From positions 3,481,852 to 3,545,851 of the forward strand of contig NZ_MINL01000001.1 in assembly GCF_001882345.1 (NCBI RefSeq): a stretch of 64,000 nucleotides of DNA, read 5' to 3'. This DNA comes from Halomonas sp. QHL1. GTDB lineage: Bacteria; Pseudomonadota; Gammaproteobacteria; Pseudomonadales; Halomonadaceae. Made by a program: the position numbers and the translations under genes. Shown piece after piece: positions 20,771 to 31,925 of this stretch. Positions within the stretch are counted from its first letter, which is position 1. Each line of letters opens with the position of its first letter. The notes below the pieces were generated by a model. It ran no database searches. It worked only from the letters and a program-made list of their open reading frames with translations, and was not told the origin of the DNA.

Positions 20771-21031
20771 TTACCTAGCGCGCTTGACGTACAAACCCAC
20801 CATGCAGATCACCAGCCCCACCACCGAGAGTAGCATGCCGCCATTGACTAACAGCGGCGAGCGCTCCAGCCAGGAGACAAATGGCTGGGGGACGTCTCTA
20901 CAGGCACTCTCGATATAGTCCCAATGGCCGCCATCAAGCTGACACGCGCGTACATCATTGAGCTCCCAGAAATACACGCCCATCAGCACAAACAGCGGCA
21001 GCACTAGCAACAGTAATCCCAGCTTGATCAT
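20771..21031 (-). CDS. Small two-helix membrane protein, unknown function
   Basis: An 86-residue protein with a hydrophobic N-terminal segment (residues 3-24) and a second near the C-terminus (60-82) ending in positive VKRAR. The intervening 35 residues carry two cysteines (RACQLDGG and ESACRD) that could pair in the periplasm. It lies 17 bases after the M48 peptidase gene in the same direction and is probably co-transcribed with it. I do not recognise the family. Confidence 0.7.
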   Translation of the reverse strand: MIKLGLLLLVLPLFVLMGVYFWELNDVRACQLDGGHWDYIESACRDVPQPFVSWLERSPLLVNGGMLLSVVGLVICMVGLYVKRAR

Positions 21032-21048
21032 TTAAACCTCAATAGCCG

Positions 21049-21852
21049 TTAAGGACGCGGGCAGTTGGGTGTACGACCATTGCTGCGAGCCTGCTCATAG
21101 ACAGCCAGGGCTTGATCCATATTACCTTTCAAGCCTTGAATTCGCTGGCCTTGGCCAGGGTGAGTGGACATCCACTCCGGGGGCGAGCCACCACCGGACA
21201 CCGCCTGCATGTTTTCCCACAGAGTAACGCTCTCACGTGGGTCGAAACCTGCTTGCGCCATTAGCTCCAGGCCAATCACATCAGCCTCACTCTCATGAGC
21301 CCGGGAGAACGGCAGGACGATGCCGTACTGCGCGCCCATGCCGAGTACGCCCATCAACTGCTGGCCACCAGCGGACTGCATGCCGGAAGTGCTGGAAATA
21401 ACCGACAGGCCTAACGAGGTAGCGCTCTCGGTTGAGGCGCGCTCATTGGCATGGTTGGCCAACACGTGACCAATTTCGTGACCAATCACGGAGGCAAGTT
21501 GGTCTTGGCTAGTGGCAATATCCAGCATGCCGGTATTCACCCCCATATAGCCGCCGGGCAGCGCGAAGGCGTTGGGCTGCTCGGATTCAAACACGCGGAT
21601 TTGCCAGTCTAACTGTTGCTGCTGTGCGGGGAGTTCCGCCACGATGGCATCGGCAATACACTGCACATAGCGCTGACTGGCTTGACCAGCGCTGGGTAGC
21701 TCCTGCTGATATTGAGAAAATGCCTGACGGCCCATCTCATTGAGTTCACCATCAGAGAGCAGCAGGAGCTGCGAGCGCCCGGTCGGCGAGGTGGTACAAG
21801 CGGTGATAGACGCACATAAAGCGGTTATAGCGAGAGGGCGAAGCCAGCGCAT
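21049..21852 (-). CDS. M48-family metallopeptidase lipoprotein (LoiP/YcaL-like)
   Basis: A 267-residue zinc peptidase. A lipoprotein signal ends in ITAC with C19 as the lipidated residue, so it should be anchored in the envelope. The zinc motif HEIGH spans H125-H129, and ESEAD near residue 185 supplies the third ligand. ALPGGYMGVNTGML is typical of the Oma1/LoiP/BepA group. These enzymes degrade misfolded outer-membrane proteins. It lacks the TPR domain of BepA, so LoiP or YcaL is the closer comparison. Confidence 0.88.
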   Translation of the reverse strand: MRWLRPLAITALCASITACTTSPTGRSQLLLLSDGELNEMGRQAFSQYQQELPSAGQASQRYVQCIADAIVAELPAQQQQLDWQIRVFESEQPNAFALPGGYMGVNTGMLDIATSQDQLASVIGHEIGHVLANHANERASTESATSLGLSVISSTSGMQSAGGQQLMGVLGMGAQYGIVLPFSRAHESEADVIGLELMAQAGFDPRESVTLWENMQAVSGGGSPPEWMSTHPGQGQRIQGLKGNMDQALAVYEQARSNGRTPNCPRP

Positions 21853-22028
21853 GAGTCGGTTTCCTTATAGACGAAAGAATTTCTTGCACACAAGATAACC
21901 GCTGATAGCAGTAAATCAATCCCCCATCATAACCCACCTTGAGGATGAGTATGGATGCTGAATTGACCACCCCTCTGAACCAAGGCTAGGCCGCAGAGGA
22001 TTGGCTGTAAGCTTCCAGACACAAACCC

Positions 22029-22643
22029 TCAGCGCTGGGGTACTAACTGCCCATCGGCACCTACATTTAGGCGAATGGTGGGCGTCAACAAACCTGCAGG
22101 TAACCGCATGCCTAAACCGCGTAGATCGCCAGGCGTGATGGCCAGCTGACTGCCGGGCGGTAGCTCGCCTTGAGTCGCCAACTGGCTGGCAAGCTCCAGC
22201 ATGGGGGCCATGCGCTGGGTGTCGGTGGCGAGGACATCAAAGGCAACCGGTAGGCGTAAATTTGCATCGTCGCCAGAAGTAAGCGTGACGTCCTGCTCAT
22301 AGTTGCCCTGTACAGGATCAACGCCAGGCATATCCAGCGCCCAGCGAAAGCCCGACATCTCCACCGGTGGCATGCCCGCGGGCAAGCCCAGCCCCATGGC
22401 AATGGTGGCTTGTATAGGCAGGCTACCGGCGCCAAGGCTGGAAGCAATCAGGCTGGTTAAATCGCTGGTGTCTAGCCCTGCATTAATGCTGTAAGGACCG
22501 ATACGAACATCCTCGACCCCCAGGGAGGTCACCGCCAAACGAAACGCAAACAGGCCGGTTTGGGGTAGGGCGAGACAGCCCGTGAGCAGGCTGGCAACGC
22601 CAAATAGGGTAAGCCATCGCCAGTAGCGAGCAATATGAAGCAT
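22029..22643 (-). CDS. Putative lipoprotein of unknown function
   Basis: A 204-residue protein. A signal peptide with lipobox LLTGC predicts lipidation at C23. The mature part is rich in beta-like, glycine- and leucine-containing stretches (SLGVEDVRIGPYSI, LPAGMPPVEMSGFRW, GMRLPAGLLTPTIRLNV). The layout is reminiscent of LEA14/WHy or DUF1439-type lipoproteins, but I cannot confirm either. It stands alone between the M48 gene and der, with gaps of 176 and 222 bases. The gap upstream carries repeated TAAGTAG words. Confidence 0.6.
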   Translation of the reverse strand: MLHIARYWRWLTLFGVASLLTGCLALPQTGLFAFRLAVTSLGVEDVRIGPYSINAGLDTSDLTSLIASSLGAGSLPIQATIAMGLGLPAGMPPVEMSGFRWALDMPGVDPVQGNYEQDVTLTSGDDANLRLPVAFDVLATDTQRMAPMLELASQLATQGELPPGSQLAITPGDLRGLGMRLPAGLLTPTIRLNVGADGQLVPQR

Positions 22644-22810
22644 AGGACTCCCCTTAAGTAGGGCGTAAGTAGTGGGGTAATAGCGCCAATAGTAAGGTGC
22701 TGATGCGAACTTACTAGGTTTGGGCTAATAAGCGCGGCTATTTGAGGGCTGAAGCCATTTTCTGTCAAGACAATTTGCGTGTTCAGGCGCCTATTTAAGG
22801 CTAGAGGCAA

Positions 22811-22840
22811 AAACGCCCGCTTGTCGGTGCAAACGGGCGA
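22811..22840 (-). terminator. Terminator of the der operon
   Basis: On the minus strand CGCCCGTTTG and CAAGCGGGCG pair (one G-U) around a short loop, followed directly by TTTTT. It lies about 25 bases past the der stop codon and ends the long leftward housekeeping block. Confidence 0.85.
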
Positions 22841-22865
22841 AATCAAATAGCAGTTACTAAAGCGA

Positions 22866-24269
22866 TTAGCGACGGCTTTTGCGCGCCTCTTTGGTGCGGT
22901 TAAGCTCGCGCTTTTTAGCTTTTTCTTTATCGCTGGCGCCTGCCATGTCATCAAACGGGTTACTGCCCGAGCGGAACTCAAAGCGAATCGGCGTGCCGCG
23001 CACCTTGAGCACCTTGCGGAAGGTGTTGGTCAAATAGCGACGGTAGGCTTCGGGTAGCGACTCGGTTTGGTTGCCGTGGACGACGATAATCGGCGGGTTG
23101 CTGCCGCCCTGATGAGCCATCCGCAGTTTAATGCGACGACCGTGCACCATCGGCGGCGGGTTTTGGCTTACCGCGTCCTGGAGCAGGGTGGTGAGACGGT
23201 TAGTCGACCAGTGGGCGTTAGCGGCGTCAAAGGCGCGATCAATCGAGGGGTAGAGATCCCCCACCGCCGTACCGTGTAGAGCAGAGATAAAGTGCAGCTC
23301 GGCGTAATCCGCAAAGCCCAGGCGGCGCTTCACTTCAGTGCGCATTTTATCCTTGGCTTCGGTCTCCAGGCCGTCCCACTTGTTGACTGCCAGCACCAGG
23401 GCGCGCCCGGTGGTCAACACATAGTCAAGCAGGTGCAAATCCTGCTCCACCAATCCGCTGGAGCCATCCAGTACCATGATCACTACATGGGACTCTTTGA
23501 TCGCATCCAGGGTCTTGATGATGGAGAATTTCTCGGCGATTTCGCGCACGTTCTTGCGCCGCCGAATACCCGCGGTATCAATCAGTACATAGGGCTTGCC
23601 GCGGCGCTCGAAGGGGATCTCGATGGCATCGCGGGTGGTGCCCGCCTCATCAAACACGACGACTCGATCTTCACCCAGTAGACGATTGACCAGGGTCGAT
23701 TTGCCCACGTTGGGGCGGCCAATCACGCCGATGCGAACGCCTTTGCTGCCGGTGTCCGCGGGAATGCTGGCATCGCGCTCGGGAAACGGCTCAAGTACCA
23801 CGTCAATCAGGGTAGAAACGTTGCGCCCGTGGGCGGCAGCAATCGGCCAGGGGTCGCCTAGGCCGAGCGACCAAAAGTCGCCCATTGCCGAATGCTCTTC
23901 CAGCCCATCGGTTTTATTCACCACCAGCCAGGTTTTTTTCTGGTTGACCCGCAGGTGGTTGGCAATCGCCTGGTCAGCGGCGATAAGGCCGGCGCGAGCG
24001 TCGACCATAAACAGCACAATATCGGCTTCATCAATTGCGGCGAGTGACTGCTCCGCCATTGCGGCGTCAATACCCTCTTCGTCACCGCTGATACCGCCAG
24101 TGTCGATAACCGTATAGACCTTATCGCCCAGCATGCCATTGCCGTACTTGCGGTCGCGGGTGAGGCCAGGAAAGTCGGCCACCAGTGCATCACGCGAACG
24201 CGTTAGGCGGTTAAACAACGTCGATTTGCCCACATTGGGGCGACCGACTAAAGCAATGACGGGTGTCAT
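22866..24269 (-). CDS. der: Ribosome biogenesis GTPase Der
   Basis: A 467-residue double GTPase. Two G1 motifs GRPNVGKS are at residues 9-16 and 184-191; NKTD and NKWD are the G4 motifs, and a C-terminal KH-like domain follows from about 360. Der is essential for 50S assembly. The C-terminus is lysine/arginine rich, as in other proteobacteria. Its start overlaps bamB by four bases. Confidence 0.98.
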   Translation of the reverse strand: MTPVIALVGRPNVGKSTLFNRLTRSRDALVADFPGLTRDRKYGNGMLGDKVYTVIDTGGISGDEEGIDAAMAEQSLAAIDEADIVLFMVDARAGLIAADQAIANHLRVNQKKTWLVVNKTDGLEEHSAMGDFWSLGLGDPWPIAAAHGRNVSTLIDVVLEPFPERDASIPADTGSKGVRIGVIGRPNVGKSTLVNRLLGEDRVVVFDEAGTTRDAIEIPFERRGKPYVLIDTAGIRRRKNVREIAEKFSIIKTLDAIKESHVVIMVLDGSSGLVEQDLHLLDYVLTTGRALVLAVNKWDGLETEAKDKMRTEVKRRLGFADYAELHFISALHGTAVGDLYPSIDRAFDAANAHWSTNRLTTLLQDAVSQNPPPMVHGRRIKLRMAHQGGSNPPIIVVHGNQTESLPEAYRRYLTNTFRKVLKVRGTPIRFEFRSGSNPFDDMAGASDKEKAKKRELNRTKEARKSRR

Positions 24270-25435
24270 GGAGTTACTTCCAGGGTTTCCAGGCGACCAT
24301 TGTTGGCCTGGACATGAATTGTGCTGCCTTCAGTGACCGGGCGTACGCTGATGCCCGAGCTGTGCACGCGAGTGCGACCCACGATATCGCCTTCGCGAGC
24401 GTCGATCAGGTGAACATAACCTTCAAAATCGCCGAACACTAAACGGCCATCGGCGAAGGCCGGGGCGGTCAACCAACGATCTTCTAAATCGTCGTTGCGC
24501 CAAACTTCGCGACCGCTGTTAGCGTCGAGGGCGACCACCTGGCTGTCATCGGTGACCACAAACAGGAAGTCGCCGACCAGAATAGGCGTATGACGGCTGG
24601 AGAGATCCGCTTCCCAAAGCACGTTGCCTTGGGTCGCTTCCAGCGCTACTACACGGCCGTTATAGCTGGTCACAAACAGGCGGCCATCGGGGCTGATGAT
24701 CGGCTGGCCGGAAAGGTCGACCAAGCGATCCACTTCGCTACGCCCTTGGGGGGCGGCAATCTGCATATCCCATAGCGGCTGGCCGCTACGGTTATCCAGC
24801 GTTGCCAGACGGCCGTTGGCTAAGCCCACAAAGCTGACCGGATCAATCACCATCGGCGTGCCGGTGCCGCGCAGGGTGAGCGATGGCTGCGAGCTGGTGT
24901 ATACCCAGCGCTCTTCGCCGCTGGCGCGATCCAAGGCCGTCACGCGGCCATCGACACTTTGCACGACCAGCAGCTGTTGGTTGGCCTGGGGCGCGGCCAG
25001 CACTTCGCTGGATACCCGCGAGCGCCAGTTTTCGCTGCCATCGCGCTGATCCAGAGAGATGACTTCGCCGTTACCGGTGGCCAGATAAACCTGACCTGCA
25101 ATCGCCGTTAATGCGCTGGAAACAGTGGTATCAAGGTCGATTTCCCACTCGATGTTGCCGTTATTGGCATTCATCGCCATGACCACACCTTCGACATCTG
25201 CCGCGAACACGGTGTCGCCTTCACGGGAAGGTGCGATGGGGTAACGAGCATGGCCCAGGCCGTCGCCCACTTTGCGATCCCATTGGGTCTCTAGCGAGGA
25301 GGTTTCGTCGAAACTGCGCAGCTCTTTGGGGGTATAGGCAGGTTCACCCTTACTCGCGCAACCGACCAGTAGTGCCAGCGACAGCGCGCCCAAGCTTGCG
25401 CGTACTAGCTGTTTCGTTGGGATACCAAAAGTCAT
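24266..25435 (-). CDS. bamB: Outer membrane assembly lipoprotein BamB
   Basis: A 389-residue lipoprotein with lipobox LVGC (C26) and a beta-propeller built of repeated WD/PQQ-like blades, for example [32 protein letters not shown] and [11 protein letters not shown]. BamB is part of the BAM complex that inserts outer-membrane proteins. It sits between yfgM and der, with four-base overlaps on both sides, the usual arrangement. Confidence 0.96.
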   Translation of the reverse strand: MTFGIPTKQLVRASLGALSLALLVGCASKGEPAYTPKELRSFDETSSLETQWDRKVGDGLGHARYPIAPSREGDTVFAADVEGVVMAMNANNGNIEWEIDLDTTVSSALTAIAGQVYLATGNGEVISLDQRDGSENWRSRVSSEVLAAPQANQQLLVVQSVDGRVTALDRASGEERWVYTSSQPSLTLRGTGTPMVIDPVSFVGLANGRLATLDNRSGQPLWDMQIAAPQGRSEVDRLVDLSGQPIISPDGRLFVTSYNGRVVALEATQGNVLWEADLSSRHTPILVGDFLFVVTDDSQVVALDANSGREVWRNDDLEDRWLTAPAFADGRLVFGDFEGYVHLIDAREGDIVGRTRVHSSGISVRPVTEGSTIHVQANNGRLETLEVTP

Positions 25436-26088
25436 TGTGTCGCCTCCTCAGCGCCGAGATCGTCAAGCTTGAACTGCACGCCGTAAAGCGGCTGGTCTTG
25501 AGTTTGTGCCAGTTCCAGAGCGGTTTCCCATGCATCGCGGGCCGCCGGAGTGTCGCCTTGGGCAGCGAATGCATCGCCGCGTACGTTGGCGCGCTGTGCC
25601 GCTAGCGCATCGCTAATCGGCTCGTCGAGCAGGGCCAGTGCCTGTTCAGGATTGCCGTCGGCAAGCTCGACACGGGCCAGGCGCAGCCACGCAAGGCTCT
25701 GCACATAGCGGCGCGAGGAGTCGGCTGCGCTTTCCAGTGCGGTTCGCGCGCCCTCCAAATTGCCTTGCTGAACCGCCAAGCGTGCGTCGAGCAGCAGGGC
25801 GAGTTCGGCGTAGAGCGTATCGCCATGCTCGTCGGTCAGTTCGCTGACCATTTCCCGCGCACTTGCCAACTGCTCTTCGTCAAGCTCGTTGCCAGCGGTC
25901 ATGTTAACCAGCTGTTGATAGCGCATGGAGGCCGCTTCGGCTTGGCCTTGCTGATAGTTCTGCCAGGCATTCCAGCCGAATACCCCAGCCGCCGCCAGGA
26001 CAGCGCCTGCGATCAACGACATGCCGTTCTCTTTCCACCAGCGCTTAACGGCGTCTAGCTGTTCTTCTTCGCTTCTCAGCTCCACCAC
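25432..26088 (-). CDS. yfgM: YfgM-family tetratricopeptide membrane protein
   Basis: A 218-residue protein with one N-terminal membrane helix (about residues 24-42, SLIAGAVLAAAGVFGWNAW) and a periplasmic TPR domain. YfgM associates with SecYEG and PpiD and takes part in periplasmic chaperoning. I choose GTG at 26088, giving MVELRSEEEQLDAVKRWW, because AAAGGAG lies seven bases before it and the product then matches the family N-terminus; an ATG at 26133 would add 15 untypical residues. The start codon call is inference. Confidence 0.9.
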   Translation of the reverse strand: MVELRSEEEQLDAVKRWWKENGMSLIAGAVLAAAGVFGWNAWQNYQQGQAEAASMRYQQLVNMTAGNELDEEQLASAREMVSELTDEHGDTLYAELALLLDARLAVQQGNLEGARTALESAADSSRRYVQSLAWLRLARVELADGNPEQALALLDEPISDALAAQRANVRGDAFAAQGDTPAARDAWETALELAQTQDQPLYGVQFKLDDLGAEEATQ

Positions 26089-26155
26089 GGGCGGGCTCCT
26101 TTCTTCTAAAGTCGTATGTTTAGACCGTCGCATGCAAGCAGGCAGCCTGCAGGGC

Positions 26156-27457
26156 TTATGCGTTAGCCGTTAATAGCTCGCCCAGCGTGCGGCCTAATGC
26201 GGCTTGAGGAACGCTTTGCTGTTCGCGGCCATCGCGCAAAAATTTGACCGTCGCCGACTGCGTCGCGATTTCATCTTCACCGATCAGTATGGCGATCGAA
26301 GCAGCACTCTTGTCAGCTTTTTTGATTCGGCTTTTAAAGCTGCCGCCGCCGCAATGAAGCTGAAGACGCAGTTCCGGCAGTTCGCCACGCAGCTGCTCGG
26401 CCAGGGTGATCGCTGCCGTGGTGGCGCTATCATCCATGGGCAGCAAATAGACATCGCAGCCGCCAAGGGCATCTTCAGGAATCAGCTCAAGAGTTTCGAG
26501 AAGCAGAATCAGCCGCTCAATACCCATGGCAAAGCCCACTGCTGGGGTAGGCTTGCCACCCAGCTGTTCGACCAAGCCGTCGTAGCGCCCGCCAGCACAC
26601 ACGGTGCCCTGGCTGCCCAGCGCAGTCGTCGTCCACTCGAACACGGTGCGGCAGTAGTAGTCGAGCCCGCGCACTAAGCGCGGGTTGATGACATAGGCAA
26701 TGCCTGCCGCTTCAAGCATCTTAGTGAGCTGCTCAAAATGCTCCTGGGACTCGGCATCCAGGTGATCCATCAACTGCGGTGCGCCGTCGAGCATCTCCGC
26801 CATGGCCGGATTTTTGGAGTCGAGAATACGCAGCGGGTTACTGGTCAAGCGGCGCTTGGAGTCTTCATCGAGAGCGTCTAGGTGCTGCTCAAAGTAGGCC
26901 ACCAGCGTATCGCGGTAAGCCGCCCGCGCCTCAGACGAACCCAGCGAGTTTAGCTCCAGGGTGACGTGTTCCATCAAGCCGAGTTCTTGCCACAGGCGCG
27001 CCGAAAGCAGGATCACCTCGGCGTCGATATCCGGGCCATCAAAGCCAAAGGTCTCAACGCCAATCTGGTGAAACTGGCGGTAGCGGCCTTTTTGTGGGCG
27101 CTCATAGCGAAACATCGGCCCCTGGTACCACAGCCGCTGGGTTTGGTTATACAGCAAGCCGTGTTCCATGGCCGCGCGCACGCAGCTGGCGGTGCCTTCG
27201 GGGCGTAGGGTCAAACTCTCGCTGTTGCGATCATCGAAGGTATACATCTCTTTTTCGACGATATCGGTGACTTCACCGATAGAGCGCGCAAACAGCGCGG
27301 TTTGCTCAACGATCGGCGTGCGAATTTCATTAAAGCCGTAACGCAGCATTAGCTGACGTACTTTTGCTTCAAAAAACTGCCAGCGCGGGCTATCGCTGGG
27401 CAGTAGGTCGTTCATACCACGAATGGCTTGAATCTTTTTAACGGCGGACTTGCTCAA
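26156..27457 (-). CDS. hisS: Histidyl-tRNA synthetase
   Basis: A 433-residue class II synthetase. Motif 1 region GMNDLLPSD, motif 2 [13 protein letters not shown] near residue 83, the histidine-specific [15 protein letters not shown] near 265 and motif 3 GFAMGIERL near 318 are present, with the anticodon-binding domain after 340. Its position between ispG and yfgM is the standard gammaproteobacterial order. Confidence 0.98.
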   Translation of the reverse strand: MSKSAVKKIQAIRGMNDLLPSDSPRWQFFEAKVRQLMLRYGFNEIRTPIVEQTALFARSIGEVTDIVEKEMYTFDDRNSESLTLRPEGTASCVRAAMEHGLLYNQTQRLWYQGPMFRYERPQKGRYRQFHQIGVETFGFDGPDIDAEVILLSARLWQELGLMEHVTLELNSLGSSEARAAYRDTLVAYFEQHLDALDEDSKRRLTSNPLRILDSKNPAMAEMLDGAPQLMDHLDAESQEHFEQLTKMLEAAGIAYVINPRLVRGLDYYCRTVFEWTTTALGSQGTVCAGGRYDGLVEQLGGKPTPAVGFAMGIERLILLLETLELIPEDALGGCDVYLLPMDDSATTAAITLAEQLRGELPELRLQLHCGGGSFKSRIKKADKSAASIAILIGEDEIATQSATVKFLRDGREQQSVPQAALGRTLGELLTANA

Positions 27458-27518
27458 AGAAAACTCCTTATTCTGCCATCAGGCGTGGCTCACCCAGGCT
27501 GGCAGCCAGCCCCAGCGG

Positions 27519-28646
27519 TTAAACGCTGCGGGCAATCATATCGTCTTGCTGCTGCTGTTTTTCACGCACTTTATCGCGAATCAACTTTTCAAGATCGTCG
27601 ACCAAGTGGTCATTGCGCAGCTTGCTGGCGGGCTTGCCGTCGATATACACCAGGTTGGCGGGACTACCGCCGGTCAGGCCGATATCGGTCTCTTTGGCTT
27701 CGCCGGGGCCATTGACCACGCAGCCGATCACCGAGACGTTGAGCGGCGTCATTACGTCTTCCAGCCGCTCTTCGAGCTGGTTCATGGTGTCAATAACGTC
27801 GAAGTTCTGGCGCGAGCAGCTGGGGCAGGCAATAAAGTTGATGCCTTTAGAGCGCAGCTTGAGGCTGCGCAGCATGTCAAAGCCGACCTTGATCTCTTCC
27901 ACCGGGTCTGCCGCCAACGAGACGCGGATCGTGTCGCCGATGCCATCCATCAGTAGCATACCCAGACCAATCGATGACTTGACCGTACCCGAGCGCAGGC
28001 CGCCTGCTTCGGTAATCCCTAAGTGCAGCGGCTGTTCGATGCGCGCGGCAAGGTCGCGATAGGCGGCCACGGCCATAAACACATCCGAGGCTTTGACGCT
28101 GACTTTGAATTCTTGAAAGTCGAGGCGATCCAGGTAGTCGATATGGCGCATAGCAGATTCCACCAGCGCCGCAGGCGTGGGTTCGCCATACTTTTTCTGC
28201 AGGTCTTTTTCCAACGAACCCGCGTTAACGCCAATGCGAATCGGAATGCCATGGTCACGGGCTGCACTGACAACGGCGCGCACGCGGTCTTCACGGCCGA
28301 TATTGCCGGGGTTGATGCGCAGGCAGTCAACGCCGAGTTCGGCAACGCGCAGGGCAATTTTGTAATCAAAATGAATGTCGGCAACGAGCGGTACATTGAC
28401 GAGCTTTTTGATTTGACCAAAGGTTTCGGCGGCGTCCATATCGGGTACTGAAACGCGTACGATATCCGCACCGGCTTTTTCCAATTGCTGGATCTGGGCC
28501 ACGGTCGCGGCGACATCCAGCGTGTTGGTGTTGGTCATGCTTTGAACGGAAATGGGCGCATCACCGCCCACGGCAACATTTCCGACCTGAATTTGGCGGG
28601 AAACACGGCGTTTTATCGGAGAAGGGGCGTGCATAGGACGGGTCAC
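27519..28646 (-). CDS. ispG: 4-hydroxy-3-methylbut-2-en-1-yl diphosphate synthase
   Basis: A 375-residue [4Fe-4S] enzyme (GcpE) of the MEP isoprenoid pathway. The cluster cysteines are in [12 protein letters not shown] and [20 protein letters not shown] near residues 272-330. The N-terminal TIM barrel contains [15 protein letters not shown]. The start overlaps the rodZ stop by four bases. Confidence 0.97.
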   Translation of the reverse strand: MTRPMHAPSPIKRRVSRQIQVGNVAVGGDAPISVQSMTNTNTLDVAATVAQIQQLEKAGADIVRVSVPDMDAAETFGQIKKLVNVPLVADIHFDYKIALRVAELGVDCLRINPGNIGREDRVRAVVSAARDHGIPIRIGVNAGSLEKDLQKKYGEPTPAALVESAMRHIDYLDRLDFQEFKVSVKASDVFMAVAAYRDLAARIEQPLHLGITEAGGLRSGTVKSSIGLGMLLMDGIGDTIRVSLAADPVEEIKVGFDMLRSLKLRSKGINFIACPSCSRQNFDVIDTMNQLEERLEDVMTPLNVSVIGCVVNGPGEAKETDIGLTGGSPANLVYIDGKPASKLRNDHLVDDLEKLIRDKVREKQQQQDDMIARSV

Positions 28647-29710
28647 TCTCCCAGGGTAAATCGGGCAACATTATTGGCGCCTGCGCGAGCGGGAAGATCA
28701 ACTTCCTCGCCTTGGTAGCGCAGCTCAACGCCGGTGGCATTGCCTACGGTTAAGCGAAATGGTGGCTCGCCTTCGACGGTCGTCGAGGTGCCGGGCGTTT
28801 GCAGACCAACGAAGACGCGCTGGTTGGTGGCATCAAAAATTTCAGTCCAAGACTGCTCGTTAAACGTCAGCTCAAGCAGATTGGCATTGGCGTTTTGGGC
28901 GGCGGCAGCGGTTTGCTCGCTATCAGCGCCGTTCTGCTCATTAGCACTTTCTTCACTAGCGCTTTCTTCACTACTCGTCTCTTCGCTATCAGTTTCTGCA
29001 GTAGTGCTGAGCTCATCATTTTCATTGGCTGCGCTATTGTCGCTATCCTGTAGTGGCTCATCTAGCCCAGCAATGGCGTCAGCGTCATCTTGCGCGCTGG
29101 GAGCCTGGTCTTGTGAAACTGTAGGTGTAACGCGAGCAGCATCACTTTGCAGCGACGCGCTTTCATCGCCACTGGTAAAGCTTGAGTCAGGGCTCTCTTC
29201 TGCGTCAGCTGGTTCACCTGCTGGCTCTGCAGAGGCGGGAGCGGTCTCTTCTGTGGAAGTGGAGCCAAAGCCCGGCGGCTCATTGCCGCCCCGGCTCTGC
29301 CACCACATAACGGTCACGGCGATAAGCGCCACAATCACCAGCAGGGTAACCAGCTTAAACAGCCAGGCGCCAATCCGGGAGGGCGGCCTGGCGGTGGAGA
29401 CCGGGGTGACTTTGCGTTCGGTGTCGGTACCACCGCTGCGGGCTTGATAAGCCTCCAGCACCAGCCGGTCATCCATGCCCAGGTATTTTGCGTAAGAGCG
29501 CAGATAGCCGCGGCGATAAGCGGCGACGGGAATCTCTTGATAGTTATCCTGCTCAAGCCCGCCCACCACGGCGGGGCGCAGGTTTAACGCCCGGGCTGCA
29601 TCGGCGAGCGGAATACCAAGCTGCTCGCGCTGGCGAGCAAGAAGTTCGCCAGGAGAGGCGCTAGTGTTCGAGCTATCAATGACGTTTTCTTGTGACTGTG
29701 TATCGCTCAT
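28643..29710 (-). CDS. rodZ: Cytoskeleton protein RodZ
   Basis: A 355-residue bitopic membrane protein. A cytoplasmic helix-turn-helix domain (about 20-95) contacts MreB; a single membrane helix lies at about 115-137. The periplasmic part has an unusually long Ser/Glu/Asp-rich spacer (about 145-275) followed by a compact beta domain (about 278-355). RodZ links MreB to cell-wall elongation. The acidic spacer fits adaptation of exported proteins to salt. Confidence 0.93.
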   Translation of the reverse strand: MSDTQSQENVIDSSNTSASPGELLARQREQLGIPLADAARALNLRPAVVGGLEQDNYQEIPVAAYRRGYLRSYAKYLGMDDRLVLEAYQARSGGTDTERKVTPVSTARPPSRIGAWLFKLVTLLVIVALIAVTVMWWQSRGGNEPPGFGSTSTEETAPASAEPAGEPADAEESPDSSFTSGDESASLQSDAARVTPTVSQDQAPSAQDDADAIAGLDEPLQDSDNSAANENDELSTTAETDSEETSSEESASEESANEQNGADSEQTAAAAQNANANLLELTFNEQSWTEIFDATNQRVFVGLQTPGTSTTVEGEPPFRLTVGNATGVELRYQGEEVDLPARAGANNVARFTLGE

Positions 29711-29761
29711 GGCTGAGCATCCTTGATTAAATAAGCGGTGATCAGGGCGTCTGTCTATTAG

Positions 29762-30496
29762 TCAGTCGTTGCCAAGCAGGCGCTGATATTCGGCGGCGGC
29801 GCTATGCTCGCCGCGTGAATGAGCGATATCAACCGCCATTCTTAGCGCTGCTTGGTCGGGGTCGGCGAGCTGTAAATAAGTTTGCAGCGGTGCCCAGGCC
29901 TGAGAGTAATTGCCCTGCGAATATTCGAGTTCAGCTAACATTAAATAGCCGCGTGAATTACGCGGATCAATACTTTGCGCGCGCTCCAACCGAGCGCGCG
30001 CTTTATCAAAATCTTCCAGCGCCAGGTAACACTGCCCTAAATTGGTAAATAGCTGGGCTCGGTTGGCGTACTGGGCATCTTCTGATGCGGTTTCTAACTG
30101 CTCACAGGCAGCGTCAAACTGGCCCTGACCATACAAGAACGCCGCATAGTTGTTGCGGGCGCGGGTGTAGTCAGGTTCGGCGTTGACCGACTGTTGAAAA
30201 TAGTCGTCGGCAAGCGCGTTTTCGCCCTGGCGTTGGTAGACCAGTGCCAGTGCTTGCAGCGCTTCTGCATGGCGTGGGGCAATTTCCAGCGCCCGATCCA
30301 GTGCGTTGAGTGCGCGGGGAAGGTTGTTGCGTTCCAGATAGGCGACGCCAAGCTGGGTATAAGCGTCTGCCGCCGCGGGGTTGGCTTGCGGTGTAAGGTT
30401 GTTGGACGAGGCACAGCCGGCTAGCCACAAGCTACCGATAAGCACGGTGAGCATGGGCACCCGCGATGGGTGTTGGCGCCTGCGGTGAGCGATCAT
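29762..30496 (-). CDS. pilW: Type IV pilus biogenesis/stability lipoprotein PilW (PilF)
   Basis: A 244-residue TPR lipoprotein. The lipobox is WLAGC with C28, and about six TPR units follow from residue 45 (YTQLGVAYLERNNLPRALN, and so on). In Pseudomonas PilF is the pilotin for the PilQ secretin. The ATG at 30496 is chosen over an upstream TTG because GAGG precedes it. No other pil gene is in the window, so its pilus role rests on family and position between rlmN and rodZ. Confidence 0.9.
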   Translation of the reverse strand: MIAHRRRQHPSRVPMLTVLIGSLWLAGCASSNNLTPQANPAAADAYTQLGVAYLERNNLPRALNALDRALEIAPRHAEALQALALVYQRQGENALADDYFQQSVNAEPDYTRARNNYAAFLYGQGQFDAACEQLETASEDAQYANRAQLFTNLGQCYLALEDFDKARARLERAQSIDPRNSRGYLMLAELEYSQGNYSQAWAPLQTYLQLADPDQAALRMAVDIAHSRGEHSAAAEYQRLLGND

Positions 30497-30636
30497 GTAA
30501 ATCCTCGTGTGGTGAACGTCCAACTGCTAGTAAGGCAATACAGACAAACAGTAGTGCTAATCTAAATAAAAACCGTGACCATCAAAGCGCCGTGCCAAGC
30601 GGAAGTCAAGATAAGCCCGGTTTTCTACACTCCACC

Positions 30637-31836
30637 TTAGTCCGCATCGAGCTGTACTGACTGGATATAGCGCGCGCTGCGTTTGGTGCGGTCTTTCACG
30701 CGACCAACGAGCTGGCCGCAGGCGGCATCAATATCTTCACCTCGGGTTGTTCTCACCGTGGCGTTATAGCCTAAATCATACAGCCACTGCTGGAAGCGCA
30801 TCACCTGGTTACGCGACGGTTTTTCGTAACCCGAGTTGGGGAACGGGTTAAACGGTATCAGGTTGATCTTACACGGCAGCTCTTTCAGCAGCGCGGCAAG
30901 CTGCTCGGCGTGCTCCTGCTGATCGTTGATGTCCTTGATCAGCGTGTACTCAATAGTGACCTGACGATTATCCGGGCACTTGGAAAGGTAGCGGTGGCAA
31001 GCATCCAGTAGCGCGCGAATATTGTACTTACGGTTGATGGGCACCAGCTCATTGCGCAATTCGTCCGTAGACGCATGCAGCGAAATCGCCAAGCTAACGT
31101 CCATTTCATCGCCAAGCTTGTCGATCATCGGCACCACGCCAGAGGTCGACAGCGTCACGCGGCGCTTGGAGAGGCCATAGCCGTTGTCATCAAGCATCAG
31201 CTTCATGGCGGGCACAACGTTGTCGAAGTTGAGCAACGGTTCGCCCATGCCCATCATCACCACGTTGGTCACCGGACGGTTCGCCGTATCACGGCGCGGG
31301 CCAACGCTGCGCTGGGCGACCCATACCTGGCCGATAATTTCAGCAGCGGTTAAGTTGCGCTGAAACCCCTGCTTGCCGGTGGAGCAGAAGCTGCAGTCCA
31401 GCGAGCAGCCGACCTGGGAGGAGACGCATAGCGTGCGGCGTTTACCGTTCTCCGCCGGGATCAGCACCGTTTCTACATAGCTGCCGTCCTCCACTTCCAG
31501 CACCCACTTACGGGTGCCGTCGCTGGAAGTACCCTCATAAATCACCCCTGGGCCACGAATTTCTGCCAGCCGGGCCAGTTTTTCACGCAGCGGTTTGGAG
31601 AGATTCGTCATGGCAGCAAAGTCATCGCTACCTTCCTGGTGAATCCACTTCATCAGCTGCGTAGCACGGAACTTCTTTTCGCCGATCGACAAAAAGAAGG
31701 CTTCCATCTGCTCGCGGGACATGCCAAGCAGGTTTTGACGCTCAGGCGTCGCTTTTGCAGCAGGCGTGCGGGCGGCGTCTGAGCTCTCGGCGTCAGTGCG
31801 TGGGGCGGGCGTATGTTGGGCTACATTGGTGGTCAT
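30637..31836 (-). CDS. rlmN: Dual-specificity 23S rRNA/tRNA adenine-C2 methyltransferase RlmN
   Basis: A 399-residue radical SAM enzyme that methylates A2503 of 23S rRNA and A37 of some tRNAs. The cluster motif CSLDCSFC gives C144, C148 and C151; [13 protein letters not shown] and the C-terminal DAACGQL cysteine are conserved. The first 32 residues (Thr/Ala/Pro rich) extend beyond the usual start, so initiation could instead be internal, although no better start was evident. Confidence 0.96.
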   Translation of the reverse strand: MTTNVAQHTPAPRTDAESSDAARTPAAKATPERQNLLGMSREQMEAFFLSIGEKKFRATQLMKWIHQEGSDDFAAMTNLSKPLREKLARLAEIRGPGVIYEGTSSDGTRKWVLEVEDGSYVETVLIPAENGKRRTLCVSSQVGCSLDCSFCSTGKQGFQRNLTAAEIIGQVWVAQRSVGPRRDTANRPVTNVVMMGMGEPLLNFDNVVPAMKLMLDDNGYGLSKRRVTLSTSGVVPMIDKLGDEMDVSLAISLHASTDELRNELVPINRKYNIRALLDACHRYLSKCPDNRQVTIEYTLIKDINDQQEHAEQLAALLKELPCKINLIPFNPFPNSGYEKPSRNQVMRFQQWLYDLGYNATVRTTRGEDIDAACGQLVGRVKDRTKRSARYIQSVQLDAD

Positions 31837-31859
31837 GGCGGTCAGCGTTATAGAAAGGG

Positions 31860-31878
31860 GCGGGGGACTAGCCCCCGC
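31860..31878 (-). terminator. Stem-loop between ndk and rlmN
   Basis: GCGGGGG and CCCCCGC form a seven-pair stem with a five-base loop, 48 bases past the ndk stop and 24 bases before the rlmN start. The tail on the minus strand is only CCCTTTCTAT, so it is more likely a partial terminator or mRNA end-protector. Confidence 0.45.
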
Positions 31879-31925
31879 AAAATGGCCGGCAACGAAAGTT
31901 GAGACGGCAGCGCTACCTGACTGGC

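Noticed and set aside
28734-29447. Serine-rich plus-strand frame opposite rodZ
   Set aside because: It is the complement of the acidic low-complexity rodZ spacer and has no start signal or motif.
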